A stretch of 64,000 nt of DNA, from the NCBI RefSeq assembly GCF_042662225.1, contig NZ_JBHSYQ010000015.1:248001-312000 (forward strand), written 5' to 3'. This document shows, in pieces, positions 25,464 through 33,642 of this stretch (position 1 is the stretch's first letter; each line of letters opens with the position of its first letter). A program made the position numbers and the translations under genes. The notes beneath the pieces are model-generated. The model made no database searches. It saw nothing but the letters and a program-made list of their open reading frames with translations, and was not told the origin of the DNA. This DNA is from Nibribacter roseus (GTDB lineage Bacteria > Bacteroidota > Bacteroidia > Cytophagales > Hymenobacteraceae).

Positions 25464-25499
25464 AAAGGTTTCGGAATTTTAATTTTAACCAAGCCTGAA

Positions 25500-25507
25500 T
25501 ACCTTTG
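25500..25507 (+). promoter_or_regulatory. Promoter -7 box of menB (TACCTTTG)
   Basis: Exact TAnnTTTG about 95 bases before the menB ATG and 37 bases after the MITE-like element. It shows that an in-frame start at 25431, inside the element, is not used. Confidence 0.6.
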
Positions 25508-25601
25508 CAGCAAATCTTTGAGGCAGGGCTTTACGTTTACAATTCAGACTTCTGCCAGTTCTTCAGATACTGAAGAATACGTTTTACCTAATTTACCCAC
25601 T

Positions 25602-26426
25602 ATGGAAAGCAAATACAACTGGAGTACTCTAAAAGAATATAAGGAGATACTTTTTCAGTTCTACAACGGCATAGCCAAGATCAGCATTAACCGTCCGCAG
25701 GTGCACAATGCGTTTACGCCACTTACCGTGTCTGAAATGATTGATGCCATGAACATCTGCCGCGATAATTCAGACATTGGCGTTATTATTTTCACAGGCG
25801 AAGGCGGAAAAGCTTTCTGTTCAGGCGGTGACCAAAGTGTACGCGGCCACGGCGGTTACATTGGCGAAGACACCGTTCCGCGCCTGAACGTGCTGGACCT
25901 GCAAATGCAGATTCGCCGGATTCCGAAGCCTGTAATAGCCATGGTAGCTGGTTGGGCCATTGGTGGTGGTCACGTGCTTCACGTGGTGTGCGATTTGAGT
26001 ATTGCTGCTGAAAACGCCCGCTTCGGCCAGACTGGTCCAAAAGTAGGTTCTTTTGATGGTGGTTTCGGGGCGTCATACCTTGCCCGCATTGTTGGCCAAA
26101 AGAAAGCCCGCGAAATCTGGTACCTCTGTGACCAATACAATGCCCAGGAAGCTTTAGACATGGGTTTGGTGAACAAAGTGGTGCCGCTGGAGCAGTTGGA
26201 GGAAACTACGGTAGAGTGGTGCCAGAAAATTTTAGAAAAGAGCCCCTTGGCCCTACGCATGCTAAAAGCCTCTTTCAACGCCGAACTAGACGGTCAAGCC
26301 GGAGTGCAACAGTTAGCCGGTGACGCTACCTTGCTCTACTACCTGTCAGACGAAGCTAAAGAAGGGAAGAATGCTTTCCTGGAAAAGCGCAAGCCAGATT
26401 TCTCTAAGTATCCTAAGTTTCCTTGA
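25602..26426 (+). CDS. menB: 1,4-dihydroxy-2-naphthoyl-CoA synthase
   Basis: Crotonase-fold enzyme that closes the second ring of menaquinone, converting o-succinylbenzoyl-CoA to DHNA-CoA. With ATG 25602 it has 274 residues, the family length, beginning MESKYNWSTLKEYKEI. Motifs: INRPQVHNAFTP, FCSGGDQSVRGHGGYIG (oxyanion hole and bicarbonate-type MenB loop), AGWAIGGGHVLHVVCDLSIA, FGQTGPKVGSFDGGFG and LCDQYNAQEALDMGLVN. An upstream in-frame start would include the promoter and MITE sequence and is rejected. Confidence 0.95.
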   Translation: MESKYNWSTLKEYKEILFQFYNGIAKISINRPQVHNAFTPLTVSEMIDAMNICRDNSDIGVIIFTGEGGKAFCSGGDQSVRGHGGYIGEDTVPRLNVLDLQMQIRRIPKPVIAMVAGWAIGGGHVLHVVCDLSIAAENARFGQTGPKVGSFDGGFGASYLARIVGQKKAREIWYLCDQYNAQEALDMGLVNKVVPLEQLEETTVEWCQKILEKSPLALRMLKASFNAELDGQAGVQQLAGDATLLYYLSDEAKEGKNAFLEKRKPDFSKYPKFP

Positions 26427-26434
26427 TAGACACT

Positions 26435-26577
26435 AGATTCAAGACACAGGACGTGAGACAAAAATTTCTATAGAAATAATAAAGAGCAGCTTTTTTCAAG
26501 CTGCTCTTTTGCTTCATATAAGATCAACTTTATGATTATTTCTAAGTCTTGAATCTTATGTCTTGTGTCTTACGTCC
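26435..26577. repeat. Long AT-rich inverted repeat around the menB terminator
   Basis: Left arm AGATTCAAGACACAGGACG and right arm CTTATGTCTTGTGTCTTACG are imperfect complements, with inner arms AGAAATAAT / ATTATTTCT. The same sequence family (AAGACACAAGACGTAAGAC) occurs at 36553-36617. Confidence 0.7.
26481..26510 (+). terminator. Intrinsic terminator between menB and menE
   Basis: Stem AAAGAGCAGC / GCTGCTCTTT nested inside the larger inverted repeat. Confidence 0.75.
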
Positions 26578-26597
26578 AATGCTAAAACACTACGTCC

Positions 26598-27692
26598 ATG
26601 CCTGACCATCTGCTACTCAACGGTAAGAAATTCTTTCTAGATGAAATTCAGCACTACTCGTTCCGCGAGAGTATTCCCATCAATGGGTATGAAGCTAAGA
26701 CGTTAGAGTTCTGCAAGAATTGGCTTCTGGGGGTGCAGGAGTTTCCGGTGCAGACATCGGGCAGCACCGGAACCCCAAAACTGCTCGCGCTGAAAAGGGA
26801 GGCCATGGAAGCCAGCGCTAAAAGAACCCTGCAGATTTTTGACTTACTTTCCGGGGACAAGGTATTGGTTTGCCTGAACACGGAATACATTGCCGGTATG
26901 ATGATGCTGGTGCGTGGGTTCGTGGGACAACTTCACATGACTATTGTTGAACCCGCAGGGAATCCATTGGCTGGAGTGGAAGCAGATGCTGCGTTCGCTT
27001 TTGCTGCCATGGTGCCGCTTCAGCTACAGACTGTACTGGAACAGACCCCGGAGAAGGTCAGTATCCTGAACAAGATGAAAGCGCTATTGTTAGGTGGTGC
27101 TCCCTTGTCAAAATACCAGGAAGAGCTGGTGCAGCAGTTGCAGGTGCCCGTGTACCAAAGCTACGGTATGACCGAAACCGTTTCACATGTGGCAGTGAGG
27201 CGGCTAAACGGACCTGAAAAAACTGATTTCTACCGTGCGTCCGAAGGAGTGACACTGGGGCAGGATGAGCGCGGCTGCCTTACCATTTCCGCTGACGTCA
27301 CAAATCATGAAACACTGGTAACCAATGATAAAGTTGAACTGCTGGATGCGCAGACATTCCGGTGGTTGGGCCGCGCAGATTATACCATCAACTCCGGCGG
27401 AGTGAAAATACAGTTAGAAAAAGTAGAGCGGACATTGGAGCAGGCGCTGAGGGAGATGGGAATGAACCGCAGGTGTTTTGCTTCCGCCTTGCCCGATGAG
27501 GCGCTGGGTGAGCGCCTGATTGCGGTGCTGGAGGGACAACCACTCACCGATCTGGAAGAGGAAAACCTGAAAGGCAAACTCAGCGAGACCTTGGGCAAAT
27601 ATGAAATACCGAAGCAATTCGGTTACCTGCCCCGCTTACCTGAAACGGCCACTGGTAAAATTGACCGGCGTGGAGGCATGGCGTTGCTGTAG
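26598..27692 (+). CDS. menE: o-Succinylbenzoate-CoA ligase (AMP-binding)
   Basis: Adenylate-forming ligase that activates o-succinylbenzoate with CoA for MenB. 364 residues, shorter than the E. coli enzyme but usual for Bacteroidota: P-loop-like QTSGSTGTPKLLALKR, YQSYGMTETVSHVA, GRADYTINSGGVKIQ (hinge Asp and Gly) and PRLPETATGKIDRR with the catalytic Lys. menC, often between menB and menE, is absent here. The palindrome copy 10 starts at the base following the stop. Confidence 0.9.
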   Translation: MPDHLLLNGKKFFLDEIQHYSFRESIPINGYEAKTLEFCKNWLLGVQEFPVQTSGSTGTPKLLALKREAMEASAKRTLQIFDLLSGDKVLVCLNTEYIAGMMMLVRGFVGQLHMTIVEPAGNPLAGVEADAAFAFAAMVPLQLQTVLEQTPEKVSILNKMKALLLGGAPLSKYQEELVQQLQVPVYQSYGMTETVSHVAVRRLNGPEKTDFYRASEGVTLGQDERGCLTISADVTNHETLVTNDKVELLDAQTFRWLGRADYTINSGGVKIQLEKVERTLEQALREMGMNRRCFASALPDEALGERLIAVLEGQPLTDLEEENLKGKLSETLGKYEIPKQFGYLPRLPETATGKIDRRGGMALL

Positions 27693-27729
27693 TGTTTTTA
27701 GGCTGTTTTTCTAAAAGAGGCTTAAAACA
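27693..27729. repeat. Interspersed palindrome, copy 10
   Basis: TGTTTTTAGGCTGTTTT, loop, AAAAGAGGCTTAAAACA; begins directly after the menE stop codon. Confidence 0.8.
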
Positions 27730-27836
27730 AGAGTGAGCGCTTTAGTATTAGGATAAGGTTTAAGTGTTATGGTTCATACTTTTTTTGACCGTTACCAATT
27801 GCTATTTTTCCGAATCATTCACCAACAGCCTCTGCC

Positions 27837-29384
27837 GTGCGACTTCTATACATTCTATTCCTGTTTTCACTCCTCTTTATTTTTGCCTGCACCCCTAAAT
27901 CCTCCAGCTTCCAACAGTTTCTGGGGCAGCAGCCTAGCAAAGTATTTGATTTGCTTATCTTCAACGGGCAGGTAATAGATGGTACAGGTAAAGCAGCCTT
28001 TAAGGCAGATGTGTTAGTTGCTGGAGATTCCATTGTATATGTAGGCGAGGTGGACACGGCGCTTGTACAAGTGAGAAAAATAATTAACGCGTCCGGTAAA
28101 ATTGTAAGCCCCGGTTTCATTGACACCCACGCACACGGTGAGCCAAGGGGCAAAAACGGATTCAGGAATTTCTTGGCGATGGGGGCTACCACAGTAACGT
28201 TAGGTAACGATGGCTCCAGTCCGGACAACTTGCAGGAGTGGATGCAAAAGGTGGAGGATCATAAGCCAGATGTGAACGTGGCGCTGTTTGTAGGGCACGG
28301 CACTATTAGAATAGCCTCTGGCATTCAATATGATTCGTTGCCTTCTCAGCAACAGCTGGAGCGCATGGGGCAGTTACTGCGCGAGCAGTTAGAGGCTGGT
28401 GCTATAGGTCTTTCCACTGGATTAGAGTATCTGCCCGGGTTGTATGCACCCGCCTATGAACTGGAGTATCTGGCTAAGGTAGTTGGGGAGAAGGGGAAAT
28501 TAATTACCAGCCACATCCGGAACGAAGATGACAATGCAGTGGAAGCTTCTATAAAAGAATTGTTTTTGCAAGGCAAACACTGTTCTGTGCATGTGTCGCA
28601 TTTAAAGGTAGTTTATGGAAGTGGTGAGCAGCGGGCAGAAGAGATACTGGCGCTGCTGGAGCGTGCAAGGAAAGAAGGTGTCAAGGTGACTGCCGATGTA
28701 TATCCGTACACCGCCAGCTTTACAGGAATAAGCCTTCTGTTTCCGGACTGGGCGCTGCCCCCTCACAATTATGAGCAAGTAGTAAAAACCCGTCGAAAAG
28801 AGTTAGCTACCTATTTGCGGGAGCGGGTAAACAAACGGAACGGACCCGAAGCCACACTTATTGGCACCGCCCCGTTCGCGGGTAAAACGCTGGCGCAGCT
28901 AGCGCAGGAGAAAAACAAACCCTTTGAAGATGTCTTGATAGATGACATAAAACCAGGCAGGGCATCGGCAGCTTATTTTGTGATGGATGAGGACTTGCAA
29001 TCTCGTTTGATCATTGATTCTACTACCATGATTTCCTCAGACGGCGGACCTGAAATGCGGCACCCTCGGGGCTACGGTTCTTTTTCTAAGATAATTGAAG
29101 AGTATGTGGTGCAGAAGAATTTACTACCGTTAGAGCAGGCAGTTTACAAGATGACATGGCTCCCGGCAAAAACTTTGGGTTTAACAGATCGTGGTAGAGT
29201 TGCTGTGGCTATGAAAGCGGACTTATTAATTTTTGATCCAAAAGAAGTGAAAACCACCGCCACTTATGAAAATCCTTTTCAGTTAGCTAGAGGCTTTGAC
29301 TTCATTTTTATAAATGGAAAAGCAGCTGCAGAGGCAGGAAAATACGCTCCTGAAAGGAGTGGGAGAGTTTTGCGAAAAATATAA
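27837..29384 (+). CDS. N-acyl-D-amino-acid deacylase family amidohydrolase, lipoprotein
   Basis: 515 residues starting at a GTG. N-terminal signal with lipobox FAC (about Cys18), so probably periplasmic and lipid-anchored. The amidohydrolase body includes DLLIFNGQVIDGTGK, the metal motif SPGFIDTHAHGE, VGHGTIR, GLSTGLEYLPG, SHIRNED, HVSHLK, the late Asp site SSDGGPEMRHPRG, and the C-terminal GRVAVAMKADLLIFDP. This is the layout of D-aminoacylases that free D-amino acids from N-acyl forms. A role in peptidoglycan or D-amino-acid recycling is likely but not shown. Confidence 0.82.
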   Translation: MRLLYILFLFSLLFIFACTPKSSSFQQFLGQQPSKVFDLLIFNGQVIDGTGKAAFKADVLVAGDSIVYVGEVDTALVQVRKIINASGKIVSPGFIDTHAHGEPRGKNGFRNFLAMGATTVTLGNDGSSPDNLQEWMQKVEDHKPDVNVALFVGHGTIRIASGIQYDSLPSQQQLERMGQLLREQLEAGAIGLSTGLEYLPGLYAPAYELEYLAKVVGEKGKLITSHIRNEDDNAVEASIKELFLQGKHCSVHVSHLKVVYGSGEQRAEEILALLERARKEGVKVTADVYPYTASFTGISLLFPDWALPPHNYEQVVKTRRKELATYLRERVNKRNGPEATLIGTAPFAGKTLAQLAQEKNKPFEDVLIDDIKPGRASAAYFVMDEDLQSRLIIDSTTMISSDGGPEMRHPRGYGSFSKIIEEYVVQKNLLPLEQAVYKMTWLPAKTLGLTDRGRVAVAMKADLLIFDPKEVKTTATYENPFQLARGFDFIFINGKAAAEAGKYAPERSGRVLRKI

Positions 29385-29513
29385 AGAGTATTATATATTA
29401 ATATTCTTATTTTAAGTAAAACCTGCAAGTAAGAAAATATTTTGAAAAAACACAATCTTTCCTTTAAATATTCCCGTAAGAGAGGATTGTAAATTTTGAA
29501 ATGTTAGCTTACT

Positions 29514-30254
29514 ATGAAACGAATATTGTACCTTTCCTATTCTGCCCTGTTGGTTCCGCTGTTGTCTTCCTGCCAGATAGGTGGTATGGATAATTCATCC
29601 GTTACGGCTATGGTACTTCCGTATGAGTCACGCATTGCCAGTTGTGACTCTCACTCATACACTACCAAAGACGCCGAAACCATTGATTTAGGCACAGCCC
29701 GTGGCGACGTTATTTTAGTAGGCTTCAAACCAAATTTAACGCTGGAGGAAAGGCAGCAAATCATTCGCTTATTTCCGTTTACCAATGAGATAGACGGAGA
29801 AGTAACCATGGATTCAGGCATAATTACCAGAGTCAAATTGATTTCTGATGCTACCTGCTTTGAAGCCTGGAAAACCTTGAAAGAATTGGAGAAGCATGAA
29901 AGTGTTTTGTTTGCCAACCCTGCCTTTAACCCGACACCTCAAGATGCCGGCACTTATCAATGGATTGGCCTTACAAATGAATTCATTGTGGCGTTAGAGG
30001 AAGGTACGAGTCAAGAACAATTTAATGCATTGCTGAAAGAAACAAATGCCGCTGTCGTGTTTTCTTTGTCTGATGAAATGCATGTAGTAAGCGCCGATAA
30101 AAATTCTACTGGTAACGCTCTTGAATTAACCACTTTATTTAACAGCAAAGCATTTGTGGCTGGCGCAGAACCAAACTTTATCTATTTTTTGAATCCCATT
30201 GATGTAGAAACATCTACCCAAAGAGCTTCTTTTAAAAAACTTAAGAAGAATTAG
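29514..30254 (+). CDS. Lipoprotein with two tandem subtilase-propeptide-like repeats, unknown function
   Basis: 246 residues with the lipobox LSSC (Cys20). Not recognised as a named family. The sequence contains two similar units: about 65-140 (DVILVGFKPN, helix LTLEERQQIIRLF, strands, helix, LFANPAFN) and about 150-225 (EFIVALEEG, helix SQEQFNALLKE, strands MHVVSAD, helix, GAEPNFIYF). This strand-helix-strand-strand-helix-strand order with an ExNxxY-like end resembles the I9 propeptide of subtilisin-like proteases, but no protease domain follows. It may be a free-standing inhibitor or chaperone-like protein; this is an inference. Confidence 0.55.
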   Translation: MKRILYLSYSALLVPLLSSCQIGGMDNSSVTAMVLPYESRIASCDSHSYTTKDAETIDLGTARGDVILVGFKPNLTLEERQQIIRLFPFTNEIDGEVTMDSGIITRVKLISDATCFEAWKTLKELEKHESVLFANPAFNPTPQDAGTYQWIGLTNEFIVALEEGTSQEQFNALLKETNAAVVFSLSDEMHVVSADKNSTGNALELTTLFNSKAFVAGAEPNFIYFLNPIDVETSTQRASFKKLKKN

Positions 30255-30298
30255 ATCTTCATACCTAGAAAAGAGGGAACATAGAAAACCCTTTATTA

Positions 30299-30342
30299 AG
30301 CGTTGTGCGGCACTATTTGTAAAGGGTGCCGCACAACGCTTT
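30299..30342 (+). terminator. Strong hairpin terminator behind the tandem-repeat lipoprotein gene
   Basis: 16-bp perfect stem AAGCGTTGTGCGGCAC / GTGCCGCACAACGCTT with a 12-base loop, followed by TTT. Confidence 0.8.
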
Positions 30343-30344
30343 TG

Positions 30345-30383
30345 CGTTTTAGGCCTGTTTTAGAAAATTCAGCTCTAAAACAG
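30345..30383. repeat. Interspersed palindrome, copy 11
   Basis: CGTTTTAGGCCTGTTTT, then AGCTCTAAAACAG; located between the preceding terminator and the dnaN promoter. Confidence 0.75.
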
Positions 30384-30435
30384 AATAGTTGAAAACAAAC
30401 CAATAGCTAGGGGTAGGAAAAAATGCATTTTTGGC

Positions 30436-30443
30436 TAACTTTG
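30436..30443 (+). promoter_or_regulatory. Promoter -7 box of dnaN (TAACTTTG)
   Basis: Exact TAnnTTTG 36 bases before the dnaN ATG; no good TTG at the -33 position. Confidence 0.55.
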
Positions 30444-30479
30444 CTCGATAATAGACCTTTCGCTAAACGACTATAAAGC

Positions 30480-31604
30480 ATGAAATTCATTGTATCTTCT
30501 ACGGCGCTGCTAAAGCAGCTCACCAGCATTAACGGAGTAGTAGCCAACAATCCGGTGGTGCCTATTCTGGAGAACTTCCTGTTCGAAATCAACGATGGTG
30601 TTTTGACTATTACGGCCAGTGACCTGGAAACCTCCATGATGACGGAGATACATGTAGAAGCTCGTGAGAACGGTCGTATTGCCGCACCAGCCCGTATCTT
30701 GATTGATACGCTAAAGAACCTGCCAGACCAACCGGTAACTTTCACCATTGACGAGGAAACGTACACCATTGAGATCAGTTCTTCTAACGGTCGTTATAAA
30801 CTGTCTGGCGAAAACGCCACCGACTTCCCTAAAGTGCCGGTGGTGCGTGGGGGCAATGCCATAGAGATTCCATCTAACGTGTTGAGCCGGGCTATCAACA
30901 AAACCATTTTTGCGGTAAGCAACGATGAGCTTCGTCCGGCCATGACGGGTATTTTTGTGCAGTTGAACAGCGGAAACATCACGTTTGTAGCCACAGATGG
31001 TCACCGTTTGTTGCGTTACCGCCGCAACGATGTTAGCAGCGAGAACACCACCTCTATCATCATTCCAAAAAAAGCGTTCAACCTGCTTAAGTCTACCTTG
31101 CCAAGTGAGGCTACGGCTGTGAGAGTAGAATTTAACACCTCTAACGCGTTCTTCAGCTTTGACAACATCCGGATGATTTGCCGCCTGATTGATGAGCGTT
31201 ACCCAGATTACGAGAACGTGATTCCGGTGCAGAACCCGAACAAACTGAGCATTGACCGCTATGATTTCCTTAGCTCAGTGAAGCGTATCTCTATCTATTC
31301 AAACAAGACTACGCACCAGGTTCGCCTTCGCATCACCGGCAGTGAGTTGCAGATTTCAGCCGAGGATCTTGATTTCTCTAACGAAGCCAGTGAGCGCTTA
31401 ACTTGCCAGTATGACGGCGAAGACATGGAAATAGGATTCAATGCTAAATTCCTGACCGAGATGCTGAACAACATGGATTCAGATGAAATCACTTTAGAGC
31501 TTTCTACCCCTAACCGGGCTGGTTTGTTAATGCCTGCCACCAACGATGAAGATGAAAACATCTTGATGCTGGTAATGCCGGTAATGCTGAATAACTACGT
31601 TTAG
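30480..31604 (+). CDS. dnaN: DNA polymerase III beta sliding clamp
   Basis: Ring-shaped clamp that holds the replicative polymerase on DNA; partner of the clamp loader. 374 residues over three repeated domains; the N-terminal MKFIVSSTALLKQLTSINGVV and VPILENFLFEI, then DLETSM, FVATDGHRLLRY (domain 2), and the C-terminal VMPVMLNNYV typical of the clamp are all visible. It stands alone with its own promoter and a strong terminator, away from dnaA/recF/gyrB in this window. Confidence 0.95.
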   Translation: MKFIVSSTALLKQLTSINGVVANNPVVPILENFLFEINDGVLTITASDLETSMMTEIHVEARENGRIAAPARILIDTLKNLPDQPVTFTIDEETYTIEISSSNGRYKLSGENATDFPKVPVVRGGNAIEIPSNVLSRAINKTIFAVSNDELRPAMTGIFVQLNSGNITFVATDGHRLLRYRRNDVSSENTTSIIIPKKAFNLLKSTLPSEATAVRVEFNTSNAFFSFDNIRMICRLIDERYPDYENVIPVQNPNKLSIDRYDFLSSVKRISIYSNKTTHQVRLRITGSELQISAEDLDFSNEASERLTCQYDGEDMEIGFNAKFLTEMLNNMDSDEITLELSTPNRAGLLMPATNDEDENILMLVMPVMLNNYV

Positions 31605-31617
31605 TACATAGAATAAT

Positions 31618-31672
31618 AAATTAAACAAGAAGGCCTCCTGATATTTCTTCAGGAGGCCTTCTTGTTTAATTT
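31618..31672. terminator. Very strong bidirectional terminator of dnaN
   Basis: A 55-base perfect palindrome: AAATTAAACAAGAAGGCC and the rest of a 23-bp stem around an 8-base loop, with A/T ends. Confidence 0.85.
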
Positions 31673-31683
31673 ATGGGGGCAAC

Positions 31684-31727
31684 TTCTGTTTTTAGCCTGT
31701 TTTTCTAAAAGTATGCCTGAAACAGAA
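31684..31727. repeat. Interspersed palindrome, copy 12
   Basis: TTCTGTTTTTAGCCTG and GCCTGAAACAGAA halves; between the dnaN terminator and the gldC promoter. Confidence 0.75.
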
Positions 31728-31773
31728 GGTGAACTCAAAAGAATTAAGCCTGCCATAACTGCGAAAAACATTT

Positions 31774-31781
31774 TACCTTTG
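31774..31781 (+). promoter_or_regulatory. Promoter -7 box of gldC (TACCTTTG)
   Basis: Exact TAnnTTTG, 33 bases before ATG 31815; rules out the longer frame that starts at 31662 within the dnaN terminator. Confidence 0.6.
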
Positions 31782-31814
31782 CAGTTTAGTAACCGGCGCG
31801 GCAGCGCTAATACC

Positions 31815-32177
31815 ATGAAACAAATGAAGAAATCAGAAATACACTTCAGCATAGCCTTAGACGATCAACGTGTACCAGAAGCCATCAGCTGGAGAGCCAC
31901 TGATGCTGGCGAAGATATCCATTTCGCTAAAGCCATCAACATTGCCCTTTGGGACCGCAATGACACCGGAACCATGAAAATTGACCTTTGGACGAAGGAC
32001 ATGCCAGTAGATGAAATGAAGTACTTCTACATTGATACCCTTGGCGCCATGGCCCAAAGTTTAGAGGCGGCTACCAATGATAAGCTGATGGCCGAGAAAA
32101 TGCGCAGCCTGTGCCAGGAACTTATGAAGCACGTAGAGGAGCAGCAAAAACGTAATGCTGCCCAAAACCCTCAGTAA
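31815..32177 (+). CDS. gldC: Gliding motility protein GldC
   Basis: 120-residue cytosolic protein; MKKSEIHFSIALDDQRVP and ISWRATDAGEDIHFAKAINIALWD followed by GTMKIDLWTKDMPVDEMKYF are the GldC pattern. In Flavobacterium johnsoniae GldC supports gliding motility; its exact role is not known. ATG 31824 is an alternative start three codons further on. The stop codon lies within the terminator palindrome at 32173-32214. Confidence 0.88.
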   Translation: MKQMKKSEIHFSIALDDQRVPEAISWRATDAGEDIHFAKAINIALWDRNDTGTMKIDLWTKDMPVDEMKYFYIDTLGAMAQSLEAATNDKLMAEKMRSLCQELMKHVEEQQKRNAAQNPQ

Positions 32178-32214
32178 CAAAAAAGGCCACCTTAAGGTGG
32201 CCTTTTTTGTTACT
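32173..32214. terminator. Bidirectional terminator overlapping the gldC stop codon
   Basis: A 42-base perfect palindrome (AGTAACAAAAAAGGCCACC and complement). The TAA of gldC at 32175-32177 is part of the left arm. It also ends the convergent gene at 32226. Confidence 0.85.
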
Positions 32215-32225
32215 GTTCAAGCTAA

Positions 32226-32705
32226 TTAGTTTTTAGCTGTCCCTTCTTTAATTACCGCTACTTCCGGTTGAGGGAAGGTTCGTTTAGCGTCTTTGCTGTC
32301 TTCAGCTACCAATGTTTTGGCAACTTTGGCATTTTCTTTTTTCAGCTTAAGAGCATATTCTTGGTCATACGAGTTGAAAGATTTACGAGTGCTATAGTAC
32401 TGTGAATACTGAGCGGTGCTCAAAAAATCCTCTAGCTCTTTGTCGCGTTCTTTACAAAGACCTTTGTAACACTTCTCCAGTTCAGCTGGGTTTCCAGCGT
32501 ACATTCTTTCAAACTCAGCCATCTTTTTGGCTTTGTCCAGATTAATTGCCCGCAACTTCTTTGACTGGTAGTTATTCAGCTGCAAGTCACGGATCATTTT
32601 ATCAGATAGGTTTCTGGCACGCTGTTCAGCTGTTTGTGTGTTTTGAGCGAATGCACCCACACAAACAAATAAAACTAGGGCCAAGGTATACACAAAATTT
32701 TTCAT
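32226..32705 (-). CDS. Secreted helical protein of unknown function
   Basis: 159 residues with a signal peptide (MKNFVYTLALVLFVCVGAFAQ, cleavage after FAQ). The mature part is highly charged and helical (AEQRARNLSDKMIRDLQLNNYQ), in the style of small Spy/CpxP-like or DUF4890-like periplasmic proteins common in Bacteroidota, with a disordered tail. No catalytic motif. Two Cys at about 80 and 85 (EKCYKGLCKE) could bind a metal or pair. Not assigned to a named family. Confidence 0.6.
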   Translation of the reverse strand: MKNFVYTLALVLFVCVGAFAQNTQTAEQRARNLSDKMIRDLQLNNYQSKKLRAINLDKAKKMAEFERMYAGNPAELEKCYKGLCKERDKELEDFLSTAQYSQYYSTRKSFNSYDQEYALKLKKENAKVAKTLVAEDSKDAKRTFPQPEVAVIKEGTAKN

Positions 32706-32928
32706 AGTCTTTCAGTTTTGAGAGTTATAACACAATTCTCGTGCCATCTATTTTATAACAAAACCGAAGGCGAAATAGTTGGCTTTTCCTCTAAAAAATA
32801 AACGTGACCAAGGGCAGTTAGTTCTATCCAGCGCCTCAAAAATGAGCAGTAGCTCTAAAGTTCTTCTTGTATTACAATCCGCTTCTTAAAATGCTGCAAC
32901 TGTAGCCTTGTTACCTATGCCGAGAGAG

Positions 32929-33465
32929 TTAAAACTTGTTCTTCCACATCATGGACTCAACCGGGTACACCGACCGCTGGTTATACTTTGCGTTGCTCTT
33001 CTTGTTGTAGTAGTTTTCAATACCACCTTTCACTTCAAAGTAAATTAATTGGCCAATAGGCATGTTGTGATACACCCGTACTTTCTGGCTTACTGAAATC
33101 TCTAAAGTCCAGTGGTTGCAGAAGCCCACGTCCCCTTTACCAGCAGTGGCATGTATATCAATCCCTAGCCTGCCCACGCTAGACTTTCCTTCCAGAAAAG
33201 GCACATGTGCATGCGTTTCAGTATACTCTTCGGTAACACCTAAATAAAGTCTTCCAGGTTCTAACACAAAGCCTTCCTCAGGTATTTCAAACACATCTAT
33301 TTCATTGTGTTTGCGAGCATCCAGCACTTCATCTTTATAAGAGGCCAAATACTTTCCTAAATGCACATCATAAGAGTTGGTGCCTAAAAAGCTGCGGTCA
33401 TAAGGCTCAATTAAAATGGTGCCTTTTTCAATTTCTTCCAGTATCTGAAGGTCGGTGAGTATCAT
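32929..33465 (-). CDS. dcd: dCTP deaminase
   Basis: Converts dCTP to dUTP for thymidylate synthesis. From ATG 33465 it has 178 residues. The conserved core is seen in FLGTNSYDVHLGKYL, FLEGKSSVGRLGIDIHATA, GDVGFCNHWTLEISV (catalytic Glu) and MPIGQLIYFEV. An upstream start at 33588 exists in frame, but the extra 41 residues are unlike the family and overlap the terminator at 33576-33609. Single minus-strand gene. Confidence 0.92.
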   Translation of the reverse strand: MILTDLQILEEIEKGTILIEPYDRSFLGTNSYDVHLGKYLASYKDEVLDARKHNEIDVFEIPEEGFVLEPGRLYLGVTEEYTETHAHVPFLEGKSSVGRLGIDIHATAGKGDVGFCNHWTLEISVSQKVRVYHNMPIGQLIYFEVKGGIENYYNKKSNAKYNQRSVYPVESMMWKNKF

Positions 33466-33575
33466 GCGGAGTATTGCTATTTTACCTTGCAAGGTACACT
33501 GAATTTCCCGGACTTGCCAAGGCTGCAGTGGGTTCCAACGTTTTACCTCAGTTTTTGGAAAAGGAGCACAAAAAA

Positions 33576-33609
33576 GCCCCAAAGACATTTCTCAATTAAT
33601 CTCTGGGGC
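33576..33609. terminator. Intrinsic terminator between the endoglucanase and dcd genes
   Basis: Stem GCCCCAAAGA / TCTCTGGGGC, 34 bases after the stop of the GH5 gene on the minus strand. Confidence 0.6.
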
Positions 33610-33642
33610 AGGTCTGAGAGCTTTAACTATGTGACAGGAACT

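Noticed and set aside
25256..25601. Reading frames over the second MITE-like element, including the long form of menB
   Set aside because: They run through terminal repeats and the menB promoter box; MenB homology starts at 25602.
33466..33588. 41-residue extension of dCTP deaminase
   Set aside because: Not like the family N-terminus and overlaps a terminator hairpin.
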